64,000 nucleotides of DNA from NCBI GenBank assembly GCA_025642075.2, contig JAODUO010000059.1:226001-290000 (forward strand). The letters are read 5' to 3'. Position 1 is the first letter of the stretch; each line of letters opens with the position of its first letter. Source of the DNA: Ridgeia piscesae (Eukaryota > Annelida > Polychaeta > Sabellida > Siboglinidae). A program made the translations under genes and the position numbers. The notes beneath the pieces were generated by a model that was given only the letters and a program-made list of their open reading frames with translations, searched no databases and was not told the origin of the DNA. Shown piece by piece: positions 38,322 to 53,354 of the stretch.

Positions 38322-38962
38322 ATCGCAACTGCATTATGGAAATGGGTTCCTTTATGGTGTGTCACAGCTCTGCAGAAAGTACCAGAATGTGGCAGCTCAG
38401 GTTATGGTCAGAGCCAGTCCCTACCACCACTTCATATTCAACCTAGAGACTCTTCTCTATGGTTTCCCGTCAGGTACATGTGTACTGTGTTGAATACAAT
38501 GTCATGTTGATGAAGTTCTGTGTTGCTGATCCTCGCCTGTGGCATAGTCTTCTAGTAATTCTAATTAGATAACTTCTATTGCGACTAAATACTTAGAAAA
38601 CAAGCTCAGAGCTGTATCAATACAAAAGGATAATCAATCTCATAGTCAATAAACAATTCCTGTCATCAACAGATTGACTGATGCGAAAATGTGACTCAAT
38701 ACACACCATCGAGAGTGTAACAAATTCTCTTAACTGTTTAAATGCGCATATTAGTCTTAACTGCCAAATTGATTGGTCTAACATTTTTAGTGCTATGTGA
38801 ATAATTATTTACTGTTATTATTTATTTGTTTTTAATCTCAACTCTGTATCAGCGCCTTTGAACAAGGTTATCATTTTGGGACGAGCATCCAGGGGGTTGC
38901 CACTGATGGGTTTTGTTGAGCATAAAGGGAGAGGCAGTTGGAAGTGTAAGTATTATTTCTAG
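38322..38962 (+). CDS. Unrecognised protein, two in-phase exons (5' part not found)
   Basis: Exon 38322-38473 (acceptor TTTGTCAG, donor GTACAT) joins in phase to an exon starting at 38853 (acceptor GTATCAG). The first encodes LHYGNGFLYGVSQLCRKYQN, VAAQVMVRASPYHHFIFNLE and TLLYGFPS. The second encodes APLNKVIILGRASRGLPLMG, FVEHKGRGSWK, then CKYYF and a stop at 38962. A strong donor GTAAGT at 38946 would instead end the exon after SWK, so the gene may continue. The composition looks like a real protein (no simple sequence, balanced residues), but I do not recognise the family. No start exon was found upstream. It could be the tail of a gene with distant 5' exons, or an orphaned fragment. Confidence 0.55.
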
Positions 38963-40520
38963 ACATCCTCCTCAACTTTGACACTGAAAAGTTGGGACAT
39001 ATTTTAAAGTCAGTGCACACACATACATGGCAGCTGTGTGCATAGCCACATACACATGCAAACATAATGACATTATCCTGAAACTGAGCTGTTACACCAC
39101 TGAAATATAGCCACAGAAACACATTTTACAAAGTAAGCATTTTATTATCTCCAACATTGCATTGAACACCACACATGATCTGCACATGCCCAGTGTGTCC
39201 TGTGTCATAGACAACAGCTGTAGTGGAGGTCAGAGTAGATGTCCACAGTCTCCTCAAGTGTGCCTGCTGACCGATCTCTGGTTCATGGGGCTGACCAGAT
39301 GGACTCTGGGTTAGCTTCTGTTCCAGCAGCACATGCCACACAGTCCTGAGCCAGGGTCCATACTGGCCGGCCGACCAGAGAGCAGCATACATTTACACAT
39401 TCAAGGAGACCATCTGTACTAACCACACAAACAAAACAACAACTACAGCAGCTGAGGACGGATTCACTGCAACAACCGACGCACCGAAGAAACAACTCAC
39501 GATTTCAACCGTATCTTCGATTCTAAAACGGATTCACTCACCAACAATACGCCAGGGATCCTGTAGTGATACAGTAATCCAACAACAGAGAAAGTTCTTC
39601 GGCTATCATGTTCCATCATATACTGCTTGATACAGTACACGATCACTACAGGATGGCAGTCCCTCTCACAACTTAGACAGTTCGCACTTCATAAAATAAA
39701 CACAACAAATGTAGAAGTTATAAAATACTATTGACTGCAACAGTACTACTTTGAAGAAGGCACATGTGACTGTCACAATGTTTCTGTTAAAACAAAACTG
39801 TTTGCATTAACATCTCCAATGTTGATAGCATTGCTCACGAATTGATTCTTTTGTTGGTGGATGTTTTAGAGGATTTATATGTTACTTTTACATATCTGCC
39901 TTACAGACAAAGTTGATATTACATATGATTTTTTTAATCATTTTTGGTGACAGATGTAAGAGATGATATGACTGGCAGTTTTCTTAACTGGCCAAATGAA
40001 CAATGCCATTTGGTAATCATCGTTGATGGCAATGCTCACCAATAAGTACACACATTGGCACTGGAAACCAACAGCTGTTCCTTACTCCACACTTGCCATG
40101 CTCCAATAAACAGTACAAATGCTGAATACTAAATACACCTACTTGCTACTTCGGGTATCATCAGTGGAAATAAATAAGTCTACGCACACGCACGTTCATA
40201 AATAGAAAGTATATTACACGATTATTTACAGAGTCGACATCGCCGACTGGTTGTCGCTGTACACCATTCCTGTTGTGATTACGATAGATGTTCTGAGGGC
40301 CATTTATAGCTTTTCACTCCCTCCAACTTCTCTGATAATACTGAATGACTGTTGACGAAATAAACAAGTTTCTAGCGACAACAAGAGACAACAGCCGTCT
40401 CACGATGCCGATGTCACAGCAAGTTTTCTCAGTTCTTCCGCACAAAAGGAACTGACCGCCACTCTGACCGGCGTTGCGTGAAGATCAAGTTCACGTGGTG
40501 ACATCTGATGGACGGTGTGG
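38963..40520. other. Probable CCDC34 3' UTR side; no other gene seen
   Basis: On the minus strand this follows the CCDC34 stop. A TTTATT word (AATAAA on the minus strand) near 39140 is one possible polyadenylation site. A 13-bp perfect inverted repeat lies at 39558-39654. Confidence 0.45.
39558..39654. repeat. 13-bp perfect inverted repeat with a 71-bp loop
   Basis: ATCCTGTAGTGAT at 39558-39570 and its exact complement ATCACTACAGGAT at 39642-39654. It could be the hairpin core of a small mobile element or a transcript hairpin in the CCDC34 3' UTR. Confidence 0.7.
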
Positions 40521-43500
40521 TCACCAACATTTGGTTCTCGACAAATAGCGAGATCTACACGGACGACATTTCTGGCTTGCCTTTGCCGATGGGATGACTG
40601 TTGGTTGCCATGGTATCGGGTTGTAGAAGCTCGGCTCAGGCTCGGTGAATGGTGAACCTGAAAGAAGCAGCAGCATTTAGTTCCTGTATTCTAACATGTT
40701 ATCTACTAACTTACTTCATGTGTGCACTGCTAGTATTTGTCAATATATCTAGTAGTAGTCATTAACAAAAGTTGCTATAGAATTGACTATTTCACACAAA
40801 AAACACAACAAGGCTTGTCTGTTTGAAACAACATTTAAAATCGGTGACACTATACAAGTTTACAGTTGAAATATTGTAAACAACAATGGCTTCAACTTAC
40901 CTACTCTGCCATGTTATAAAAGCACAAGTTGTGGCAGAGACAAAATGGCTACTTTTAGGTAAATGTGGAAGTTGAAGTATAAAGTGTTTGCAATATGCAT
41001 TTCTACCATAAGCCTGTGCGGTGCACTCTGACCCCCACATGCATGCTAACACGTGGAGCATTCTCACACATCCATATACACGTGCAGACACACACACATA
41101 TGCACACATACACACACATGCACATGCACACTATAAGGTGAAAATTAGGTGAAAATAACCATGCAACATCAAATTTAACAATAGCGATTACTGTGTTCAC
41201 GCATGAGTGCTTCCTGTAGATATGTGCAAACATCTTTAGATAAGATGCATGTAAGAAATGGGATGGTGGTCTAAGGCAGTAAATAAAGTTAGTAACTCAT
41301 ATTTGTGTTCATTACAGAATGGAATGTTTATTTTAGCAATGTTTTTCTCAAAACTATTATGGTGGACAACTGCAGTGCGCAATTACATAAAATATATTAC
41401 TATGTACATCCTTGACGAGCTTGATTATGTTTAAACAGGATACAGGTGTATTAGGCAAAGTACCAAAAGCTAGATAAGTAAGATTTTGGAAGAAAATGGT
41501 TTGTTTCACATATAAATATTACAAATAAATTGCTTGCTCATATTTGTCTTGCATTCTTATGTATGTATGTTACCGCAATCAGTTTTATTTATCTAACTAT
41601 CTTAATCAAGTACGTTGCTTACATCCCAGATGTGTAGAGTGTAACTAATTGTTTTTATTATATCATTTCAAAGTTTATGTTTTGGGGTCACAGGAAGATG
41701 GCACAACATATGCCATGTGACCACCATGTAACAATACTTTTCTTTCTGTTTGCTTATGTAGAATGTAATTTTGTTGTTGCGAAATAAAATTTTATTTGAC
41801 CTGATCGAAATATTTCCTTATACAGCAAACATTCTGAGAAAATTAACATTCACAATGCAATTTAATACCCCACAAATTAAGAAACCACGCAGCAGCATTT
41901 TCTTATGTGTGGCTGTCAACTAATGGCTGCCGATGTAACACTAATTGCAAATTAGTGCAGCATTCAATTAACTGAATAAGAACCGCCGTGGGGCAAGACG
42001 ATTAAACATCACACAACAAGCCTTTCACTGACTACCAGATCCGGTACTTGACACACACACACAAGCACATTCGTGCCACTGGTCACGCGTGACCGAACAT
42101 ATTGATCCGACAGCCAGCTAAGCGATGTTCATCAGCTTCCTGAGTTGGGATGCCCATGGCAACAATGAACATAGCAACCCAGCATGGTACGGCAGCTGGT
42201 GGTGCGATAATTATTTATGTTGTATCCAAGTGCTTGGTAGTAACTTAAGATGTCAACAGTGACAGTCGGAAATGTACCGATGTTGGTGATGGTGCATGGG
42301 TTATAGATGACTGCTTTATGAGGAGATACAAAGGAATAGACATCAAACAGGTCATGATTTATATTGTCAACTGGATCGTGCAGCTGAGGAATGTCTACAA
42401 TGGGGAACATCTAAGGAACCTGCTTGTGATACACGATCAGATTTGAAATGGCTGTGGACACGAGATGTGATTGATCGGATTACCAAACATTTATCTGATA
42501 AATTGCATATAAATGAGTGAGTATTTTTGCTTCAAATATTTATCAGGACATCAAAAGTAATTGGGATCATCAAAAAACACCATCTACTGCATCAAGAAAT
42601 AACTGGATTATTTGTAAAACAAACATACCACATGGACAAGAACTAAGTGGATCATTGAATTAGTTGGAAATTCAACTGCAAATTAGTTGGAAATTAAAAT
42701 TTTCATTTGAGCAGTTGATTTGGTTGAGTAAAGAACACTGAGAAAAAGATATTTGTGATTACGTTGGTAGGTCTACAAAATCAGAAAATGGCTGACGATT
42801 TCACAACATCAATGCTCTACAGCGCCATCTGTGAAGGTCGCACAAGCGATGTGCTCAACCTGCTACAGGCAGGCAGCGAGAACGTCTTGCAGCTCAGTAC
42901 GAGTGGAGAAACATTTCTACACCTGGCCACCAGACGGCAGCACTGTGATGCACAAGTGGTTGAAGCATTGGTGGGAGTAACCCGCCTGGGACAGCGGGAT
43001 GAAGAAGGGAAGACAGCAGTGGACAGGGCAAGGGAGGAGGGCACATTGGGCATTCTACTTCCAGCCGTGTCGGTACATCTCGCCAAACTGACCGCTGCTG
43101 TAGACCATGAGAAGCTGCAGGAACTTGTGATGGACGGATGGACGCACTGGCCAGAGGACGAGATGAAGCGAACCCTTAACAGCGGACTGCCAGAGGCGGC
43201 ACAGTACACGAGAGGAAGTCTCAGCATCCCAGTGAGTACTCAACATCAACAGAAACATCTCCAACAAACCACTACTTTGTTATGTCTGTGCCTGACACAA
43301 CATTGTTTACGTAGTGTGACACTGTTTAAACATCACATACAAACCACTACTTTGTTATGTCTGTGCCTTACACAACATTGTTTACGTAGTGTGACACTGT
43401 TTAAACATCACATACAAACCACTACTTTGTTATGTCTGTGCCTGACACAACATTGTTTACGTAGTGTGACACTGTTTAAATATCACATACAAACCACTAC

Positions 43501-46500
43501 TTTGTTATGTCTGTGCCTTACACAACATTGTTTACGTAGTGTGACACTGTTTAAACATCACATACAAACCACTACTTTGTTATGTCTGTGCCTTACACAA
43601 CATTGTTTACGTAGTGTGACACTGTTTAAACATCACATACAAACCACTACTTTGTTATGTCTGTGCCTTACACAACATTGTTTACGTAGTGTGACACTGT
43701 TTAAACATCACATACAAACCACTACTTTGTTATGTCTGTGCCTTACACAACATTGTTTACGTAGTGTGACACTGTTTAAACATCACATACAAACCACTAC
43801 TTTGTTATGTCTGTGCCTTACACAACATTGTTTACGTAGTGTGACACTGTTTAAACATCACATACAAACCACTACTTTGTTATGTCTGTGCCTTACACAA
43901 CATTGTTTACGTAGTGTGACACTGTTTAAATATCACATACAAACCACTACTTTGTTATGTCTGTGCCTGACACAACATTGTTTACGTAGTGTGACACTGT
44001 TTATGGTAAGAAACTTGATTTGCATCTGAAGACAGAAACTCACTTTACATTTATGATAAACAGCGACTTGATGCCAACGTAAGAGAGAACGCATAAACAA
44101 ACTGATAGTTTAGGATGCGTTTATTCACTACTGATTTTCTGGAAAATACTGGAATTCTATCAGATCATAATTTAGAAATTAGTCAAGTCTTCAAAGGTGA
44201 CTTGTAAAATAATTAATATTCACCATTTTAGATTATAAAATATCATGCACGTGTTTGTATAATGCAAGTATTAACATGGTTTATCGAGAACATTCATTGT
44301 TATTCTGTAACCGCATTAAAAAGAATTCCTTCTAGGAAAAAACCCGTGAACTACACACGATGGTGGCAGAAGGGAGGCTGAAAGGGGTGAAACAGAGTCT
44401 GGGAAGGAGGGAAGACGCCATACGGAGGGATGCGGTCGGGATGACCTTGCTCCACAAAGCTGTCCTCTATCGCCATCTACAGCTGGTGCGCCATCTAGTG
44501 GACAAGTTCCCAGCTGCGACGAACCTGATTGATAATGTGAGTGCAACAATCATGTGAGATACTGTGAAGCATAGTCTGGATATTGGTTGTAATTTAATAC
44601 ATAAATGGGACTGTTTTAGGTTTCATGCAATGATCTATGATCCATCTGTATGGGCTAAGTATTCCTAACTATTTCATATCTTGATCCATCTTGGAATGCT
44701 CAAACTGCCCAGTTTCATAGATAATAATAATGGATAATTCTTCTATAGCACAAATCTGTTAAGAGTTAAAACCCAGTGCACTTACACGTGTCATTCACAG
44801 AAGAGTAAACAGTAAACAACCAACACTAACACACAGGGGAGGGAGAATGTAAGGGAGAATACTTGTCGGAACATATATGTTTTCAAACAAGATTTAATAA
44901 GACAGAGAACAGGGACATTTTGAAGGCTGACAGGTAGTGCATTCTAGACAGTGATAAATAGGTTAACTGCCCAGCATCTTCAAATGATCCATCTGTGCAT
45001 GGGCTAAGTGGTCCTAACAACACAACACCATAAAATGATCCATCTGTACGAACCTAACATTAACCCAGCATTATATGATAAAAATAAATAATGTAGTGTG
45101 AACTTAATTTGTAACCCATTACTGTCAGCTTCAATAAAATAATATGTATAACCTTAAAGTATATAAATGCATACCTCATTAGAATGGGACAACCCCCTTG
45201 CTGCTATCAATACTGTCATCATAACTGGCAGGAGCCATGGGTACATATGTCCAATTCTGCACCACAGATGGATCGCAGTGCTCTACACTATGCAGCTGCC
45301 CTGGATGATGACCAGGCGATTTACAAGACACTTGTTACTGGTGGCGCCACCAGTGGACACGACAAGGTGCATATTACCCCATGTGATATAGCTGAATCTC
45401 AAAATAGTAATACACTATCAATAATACAGCGTGTTCACTAACATTTGCCTTTTCTTTCTACATTCATTCACATCCCAAGACCATTGGCTTCTGATCAACA
45501 TCTAAATGGCGATACATTTGTAAATTCACTGTAGATTTGTTTAACTTTTTCCTGCGAATAAATTGAGTGGTTTGCTATTCCCTTGAAATGCTATTTCCAT
45601 CAATTATTATCTGCTGCGGGCTATGCTGTAACTGGTACCAGAAACATTGGTCATGGGAACGAGATTAAGACTGAGACTGATGTAAACGAGCTGCATCCCT
45701 TGCATGCGAGGTCACACACTTGGTGATGGTTACATTAGGGGCCATCTCTCTCTCGCCTGCAAGTGGCACTGGGTTTGATTTTGAGCACCAGGCTGCCTGC
45801 AAATAAGTGGACAACTGACAGCCAGCTCATTCCCACCGAATAGCTGGAGGGATCAACACCTTATAATATATTTTCAAAGAGAGATACTTATTCAAAATGC
45901 AGAGCTCTAACCACTGAGCTACCTGAACTATAATGCCGGGCAGCCCCACTCCTCTATTAGAATAGATCCTTATCAAATACTGTGACCAAAAACTTGCCAT
46001 TCATCAACTGGTCAGTGTGACTGTGTCCACCCATGCTTTCAGAATGGACATAACCCTGCCCACTACTTGGAGAACAAATCAGAACTTGACTGCGAGAAGA
46101 TTGTTGACTTTACAGAACTGGTTATGAAGATGCCTGTACTTCAGGTATGAGCCACTTTACCACCTGAAGAGATCTCTTACGTTCTCTCTACATCTCAATC
46201 CTAGACCTCCCCCTATCATTGTCTACCATTTGACATAACTTATTCTAAGTCTACACTAGTTCTTTTATAAATTATTTACTTGTGACTTCTAACAAAAGAT
46301 CATTTCAAAACAATGTAGGTTTGAACAACACTTTCCAAACAAATAAAGAAATGCATTAAAAATAATGTAACTATTACTGCATGTACGCTTCAGGAGAAGT
46401 CGACAGTGATCCAGCAGGCACTAGAGAATGACGATCTGAAGCTGCTGCGACAGACTCTGGACCATAAGATGCTGGCGACACAGAGAGATGCGGCAGGGTT

Positions 46501-49500
46501 CACGCCCCTCCATAAGGCTGTCCTGTACCAGCGCAGTCACATGGTCCGCTACATACTCAAGGCCTTCCCAGGGACTGTCAAGGCAACTGACATCGTACGT
46601 GGGTTCTGGTTTTGGCTTGGCAACGGAAGAAGAGTAATTACTAGTTGAAACATAAAACCTGATTTAAACATCAGAAATAAACCTATTTCCCAGTAGCTAT
46701 TTCATTTTCATAGATTTCAGTTCAAGTTTATTTAAAACAGATACAAAGAATGTACATGTGTGAATATGTGGATGATGTACAAACATTTGGGTGGATTCAA
46801 CTGTACCAACTACATAATTATTATAGTACCAATTTTTCTTTTATTCAATATTTTCATCACAAAAAAGTGAAAAAATAAACTTAACAGCAGGTTACTAATT
46901 TTTTTCATTATTAAGTAATACATTTGCATTCGTATTTCAGGAGTTTTCATTACATCTATTTCATAATCTGTAGAGTACAGGTTTGAAATACAAAATGATA
47001 TGTAATTAGACGTTTTATAAAGCCAGAACATAATTAATATGCTGCACTCACGGGAACAGTTATACAGTGTACATGGATAACTGATTAGTCCTGACACAAG
47101 TACTGGCATGGTTAATTTATTACGCTGTGCAAAGCGCTGTGAATTCACTGGATCCATTGCATGGTTTTATTTATTTATGCTTGATGCAGCCAGAGTAACA
47201 TACACACATTGTGTACAACTGACTTATTGATAAATTTGTATTTCATTAATGTTTAATGAAAATGGTTGTGTATCCAGTGGCGCAGAACTCCATTACACTA
47301 TGCTGCGGCACTGAGAGATGGTGGCGACACCTATGGCATTCTTGTGGATGCTGGAGCAGATACAACGATGAAAGACCTGGTACTCTTTCAAATATTATCA
47401 TAACATGTGTATCCAAATGAACATAGTCTCTGTAGCCTTCAACACTAATGCTATTTGTATTATTCTTTGAAAGTTGTTGAATAATTGGAATTGCATGGGG
47501 GAATCAACAAACCCCACAACTTGACACCTGCTTCCTGACACCAACTTTGGTATTTCTGAGACATTTCCTATAAATATATTGAACAGTAAAAACACCAATA
47601 GTCTTCAACAAATGTTCTGTTTTAGGGCACTACTGCAGACCAATTTACTGACCTGGTCAGAGCTAGGAATCAACAGCTAAGAACAATTACATAAGACATA
47701 TGATAGCAAACATAAGCATAAACAGGACCAACTGTTAAACATAACCAGCAGTTTTCCTGGTCTAGGAATGATGCACTTATATATACATAATACTTAAACA
47801 ATGATCAGGATGTGATGTTTGATACAGACAGGACACCCAGCTGAGGACTACCAGACAGCTGACCTAATGGACATTGACACGGTCAGAGACAATGCAGTGT
47901 TTTTGCGCGGGGTCCATGACTTTCAGGTGAGATTTGCACGGAGCTACATTATGTGACAACACCAGAACTCATAGTAGACGTTACACTGGTGTCAGACCAT
48001 ATCAGAACCAAGTAATACTATAAGGACCACATAAACAAGGTTAAGATGAATGCCAGCATTCAAATGCACGAGAACAAACTACAGTATATAATGGGTGTGT
48101 CCCATGTTGTTTGAGTCCCCAGTCATTTACGACAACGACTCAAACTGTGGATTATATGTCTCAAAAAGAAGATAATAATGTTTAAAATGTTTATACATAC
48201 TTAAGTGCGTAAATTATACTTATTAACATAAAGAATATATTCAGAATATATTGTCTAGATCACGTGACTATGTTACTCCAATCCGACTGCTATAATGCCA
48301 ACGTTTTCTGACAGGACCGAGTCCAAGCTCTGCATGCTGTTGTGGAGAAAGGTGACCTGCGTGTTGCCAAGGAAACACTTGACCGCCGTCAGCTGACCAC
48401 TGCAAGAGACATCTCTGGACTACCTCTACTACACAAGGCTGTCGTCTACGAACACACTGATATCATGCGCTACATGTTACAACACTTCCCGGAATGCCTT
48501 GACCTCACAGATCATGTAAGTGGGCTGAGTGGACAGTGGTCACTCTAACAGCAGCAAAACATTAGAAACTGGAAAAAGAAATTACTCATTTCCAAACCCT
48601 CACCATTAGCGATGCTAAATATTTGTTCATGGCTTTGCCATTCCATTCTAAAGTCAAAGTATTTTATGATTATATTTATTCTGGAGATGACAAACTACAA
48701 CATAATGCCTATATAAACATTGTTTAACGATGGCACGGTAACCATAGCTTTATGTAGAGACCCGTTCACCCGTCATCTGGATGGGTAAAAAAGAATATGG
48801 ACGGGTAGAAAAATGGGTGGACAGGTGGTGGACGGGTAAAAAATGAAGGAGCAAAAAAATAGATATTGTTAGTTATGCTTTGAAAGTGAGTGAAAATGGT
48901 GTCACATGTGTGTTTTTAGTCACATATAAAAATTAAAAATTTGTAAACTGGCTTAACAGTTAACATCCCTGTGTCCACCAAAACATGTGTGACTGGCAAT
49001 AATTTTATCCTGCATAAAGCCCTGATGGTAAATGTTCACGTGCCACAGATGGGGAGGACAGCCCTACATTATGCAGCAGCCGTACCAGACCGTGGGTACA
49101 TGTACAAGCTCCTATTGAAGGCTGCTCCCCGGGAAGACATTGAGGATCTGGTAGGGAGACAAAAGCCACTGTACATGGCATATCTAACATTTCCCACACG
49201 TCAGTGCCCACAATGAATGTTAAATTACTATTATTATACTATGAATTTTGTTATACCACACAAAATGTTAAGAAACGTTGTACAACTAACAAGAACATAA
49301 TTTGTATTGTCTAATTTGAAATAATATTTTATAGTTACAACAGGAGTATGTAATGTCAAGATGAATTTACAAAAGGTTTTAAAACTATTTTTCTTTCCCA
49401 AACAATGATTCTGTAAAATCATTATCATTTATATATTCGTTAAATTACAAAGAACAAATCATGAAGGTTTAATGTGTTTGCAAACAGAAAGGACATACAG

Positions 49501-52500
49501 CAGAGAAGTACAGAAAGGAGACCAGAGACCAACTAAACACCAAGAAACTCAAGCAGCGGATTGTTGCCAAGGAAATGGTGGCTACGGTGATGCTACCCCG
49601 ACCACCATCTGGCAGACGACCCACTTCAGGTCGTACAAGGTCAGCGAGGTCAAGGCCTGGATCTGGCAGGTCAAGGCCACCTTCAACTGAACCAATACCA
49701 CGACCTTCATCAGGCGGGTCACGCCCAACTTCAGCAGGATCAGTCAAACAACCAGTAGTATCAGGTGGGTCAAGGCCACCTTCAGCAGAGGAAACTGCAC
49801 GACCTACATCAAACAGGTCAAGGCCACCTTCAGGAGGGTCTGTAAAAAGACCTACATCTAGTGGGTCAAGGCCACCTTCTGCGGGGTCCATAACCCGACC
49901 TACTTCAGGTGGGTCTAGGCCACCTTCAGCAGAGGCAATGGCACGACCTACATCAGCTGGGTCTAGGCCACTTTCAGTTGAGTCAATAACACGACCTACA
50001 TCTGACAGGTCAAGGCCACCTTCAGCAGATGCAACAGCACGACCTATGTCACATGCGTCAAGACCACCATCAGCAGGGTCAATAACACGACCTACGTCAG
50101 GTGGGTCACGACCACCTTCAGCAGATCCAACAGCAAGGCCTATGTCAAACAGGTCAATGCCATCTTCAGCTGAATCTCGACCTAGTTCTGGCAAGTCAGC
50201 ACATTCACTGTCAACTCATAGGTCAGGCAACTCAAGGCCAATTTCCTCTGCATCTATGTCTGTAACAGAAGGGTCAAGGCCGTCTTCTGAAGAATCAAGG
50301 CCAAGTTCACCAAGTCCAAAGACAACTGTCACAGAGTCAACAATAAAACCAGATGAAGTCGAAGGTGGGTCCATGGCTTCTCACTATGCATAATATTATT
50401 AACAGTCCCTCAGGCACGGAACATCACTAAATATCTAATGATTCTCTAACATTAATAGTAAGCTTAATTAAATTGACAAATAGGGTCAAATACCTTAACA
50501 GAGTGGATAAAACCTACAACAAAGGTTACATTCTAGCTGATCCCCTTGACATACGATTGTTACTCCGGATGACAATCTTAACCATCTCGTGAAATCATGA
50601 CAAAGTAACAACTACAGACGTGTGATTACAGAGAAGCGAGCGCGGGACCTGTCAGCCAAGATACATGAGCACGAGATGAGAGCCCGCACAGAGTGGTCAC
50701 CAACCCGTGTCCGGCCACCAGTGCCTGGACCTGACCAACCTGACGCCAGCTACATCACCAAGCACCTGGGCGAGGTGTTGACCGGCGCCTTGCTGGAGCT
50801 TACCCTCTACCAGCCACTCGACCCCATAGAACACCTCGCCCTGTACCTGTACAGGTACGCAGACAAGGTCGAGTACCTCCAAAAGGTGAGAGCTACAGCG
50901 GCAACACACAACAATAACAAGTATTCCTGAGCCTAATTTTTGAATTAATATGTGATGTTTGATTAAATGTACAGGATCTGATATATGGGTGTCTATAATA
51001 TGTTACAGTAGAGTTATACAGACAACAAAGCCACACAATTACTATAATGAAAATTGCAGGCTGGAACGGAACGGTTCCCTATTCCTGGTGTACTAAAAAA
51101 TCTTTTGCTATAATTGCCTGATGAATAAAACTAAATTTTCATAACAAAGCCTTTTGCATGCAAGATCACAAATTTGTCTTGATCTGCACTGAACATAAAA
51201 TGCTGCAGTAAGAAATGCCTCTGGGATGTCTTCTTTCAAATAATTACAGAAAATCCTTTAAAAAGGTGCAGTATCCAGTCTGCACAATTGCTCAAAAGCG
51301 CTGCACACTTGACTACTCCCTGGCACACCAGTTCACCAGGTGTCGACCAGTGATTATGATAATGCCAGAAAGTAATGTGAACTTGATGCTGCTGCAGCAC
51401 AAGGAAGAGTTGGAGATGGAGAAGAAGGCACAGGAAGAGGCTGTTGTTAAGATGGAGAGACAGCAGACAGCTGCCAAAGAACGAAAGATTAAAATGGACG
51501 AGGAGAGAGAGTTGGAGCGACAGAAGAGTGCAAAAGAAGAAGAATTAAGGTAAAAGTAGCACAACCACAGAGCTGTTGATGTATTGAAATGATCACTTGT
51601 TAAAGAATAGGCTTGCAAAATAATAACTTAGACAACATTAAATTGTCCATACAATGTTTATCGCAAGATAACATCTGTTACACAAGTTTTCTTTCCAAAC
51701 AAGATTTATGAGAAGTTATACACTACAGATTTACAGGTCAACACTGGCATAGTTTGAACGGTAATCAACATAAATTCTTCGTATTGGTAGACAGCAGTCT
51801 TTTGATGAACAAAATGAGGTATGATCTTTGACCTACATTGTTGCTTTGTAGGGAGGAGGAAAGAAAGTCTGCAGAGGCAGCAGAGAACTTGATCCCTGAG
51901 GCAGAGAGGAAGGACAAGGAAGGGCAGACGGCCCTCCACAGAGCTGCACTGAAACCAGGTACTGTACCACAGACATGTCTACTACACTGGTCACAAGTCT
52001 CCACAGAGTGGACACTGTTGGCAGTCACACAGGATCCACACTAGTAATTCTGTCATTTGCACTTAAAAAAAACTGTGAAAAGTGGCAGTCGGTAGGATTT
52101 AATAGAGGCTGCAACTAATGTTAACACACTTTCACAGGTTGTGTCACTGATCATTCTGATAGTGTCAGTCTACTTAATGTTGTTCTGTTCTTGCATTACC
52201 CTTTTATTACTGGAAGTAATGATTGGATTTTGCCACGTAGGGTCCGAGGATGACATCATCCACATGTTGGAACACAATTACAGCGTCGCAGAAAGAGATC
52301 GCCATGGCAACACACCCCGGGACTGTGCTGAGAAAGCAGGACTGGATGAAAACGTCAATGCAATAGGTATATCTCAGCTACACCATCTACCAGAACTCTT
52401 GTAGTGTCCTTCTAAGTCTCACTGAATGTTTTCTTTGTTTACCTTTCTCAAAAGATTTAGAGCTGGAGAAAACTGTTGCAAGGGAACAAACAAAAGATGA

Positions 52501-53245
52501 ATAGGATACATGGATAGGGGGAAGTGGGGAACTGGGTCCAGGGAAAAAGAGGTTACTGTTAACCAGGTATGGTGGGGACATTTGACACTGTTGTTACAGC
52601 CATATGACCATCATGTGTTGTAGACAACTTTGTGGTGGAACTGTTTGCATCTGACCAACTACATGTTGTCCACCAACTGGTCATCTTGGGCTACTACGAC
52701 CACCTGCCTGATGTTGAAGAGAAGTTGGGAGGCCGTGACGCCATGTCTCGCTCGGCAGTTGACCTGCTACAGGTGCTGCCATCTGTGCAGGTAGGTCAAA
52801 GGTTGTTTTGGACACACTCTAATTAAATATATCAGCACATTATATCGATAGTATTTGATACATAAAAAATAAACTAAAATAATAAATAATATAATATGAA
52901 TAATCTATCACATTTGTGAATTTAGGACAAGATAGCCGAATTGTTCCGGATGGCTGAGCAGGGGAGCATATCGAAAGTGAGACAACTGCTCGATCGGAAG
53001 GCACTGACAACTGCAAAGAACACCAGGGGGCAGTGTCTGCTGCATGTTGCTGTGCTGCATAGTCGCACGACTCTGATACGATACATTGTAAAAGTCTACC
53101 CAGCAATAGTCCATGCCAAGGACAGTGTAAGTACAGGTTCACTACAACATTCAAAATAATTGTTTGGACAAGCAGTCAGTCGAATCTTAACTTAATCCAT
53201 GTCCATTTGTGACAAACAACAATTGTTAAATGTTCTCATCACCTA

Positions 53246-53288
<43 letters not shown>

Positions 53289-53296
53289 AAAGTAAT

Positions 53297-53354
<58 letters not shown>

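Noticed and set aside
40425..40657. Alternative minus-strand frame in CCDC34's last exon, open for about 80 codons
   Set aside because: It has no family likeness. The frame giving FYNPIPWQP matches CCDC34 and the phase of the previous exon.
42755..44029. 424-codon frame covering exon 1 and the 75-bp array
   Set aside because: A consensus donor (GTGAGT at 43232) ends the ankyrin exon, and the following exon at 44336 continues in phase. The extra codons are minisatellite read in a frame without stops.
49469..50194. Long minus-strand frame rich in Gly, Asp and Glu
   Set aside because: It is the complement of the 48-bp coding repeat of the nested gene. The plus strand has the correct splice junctions and domain continuity.
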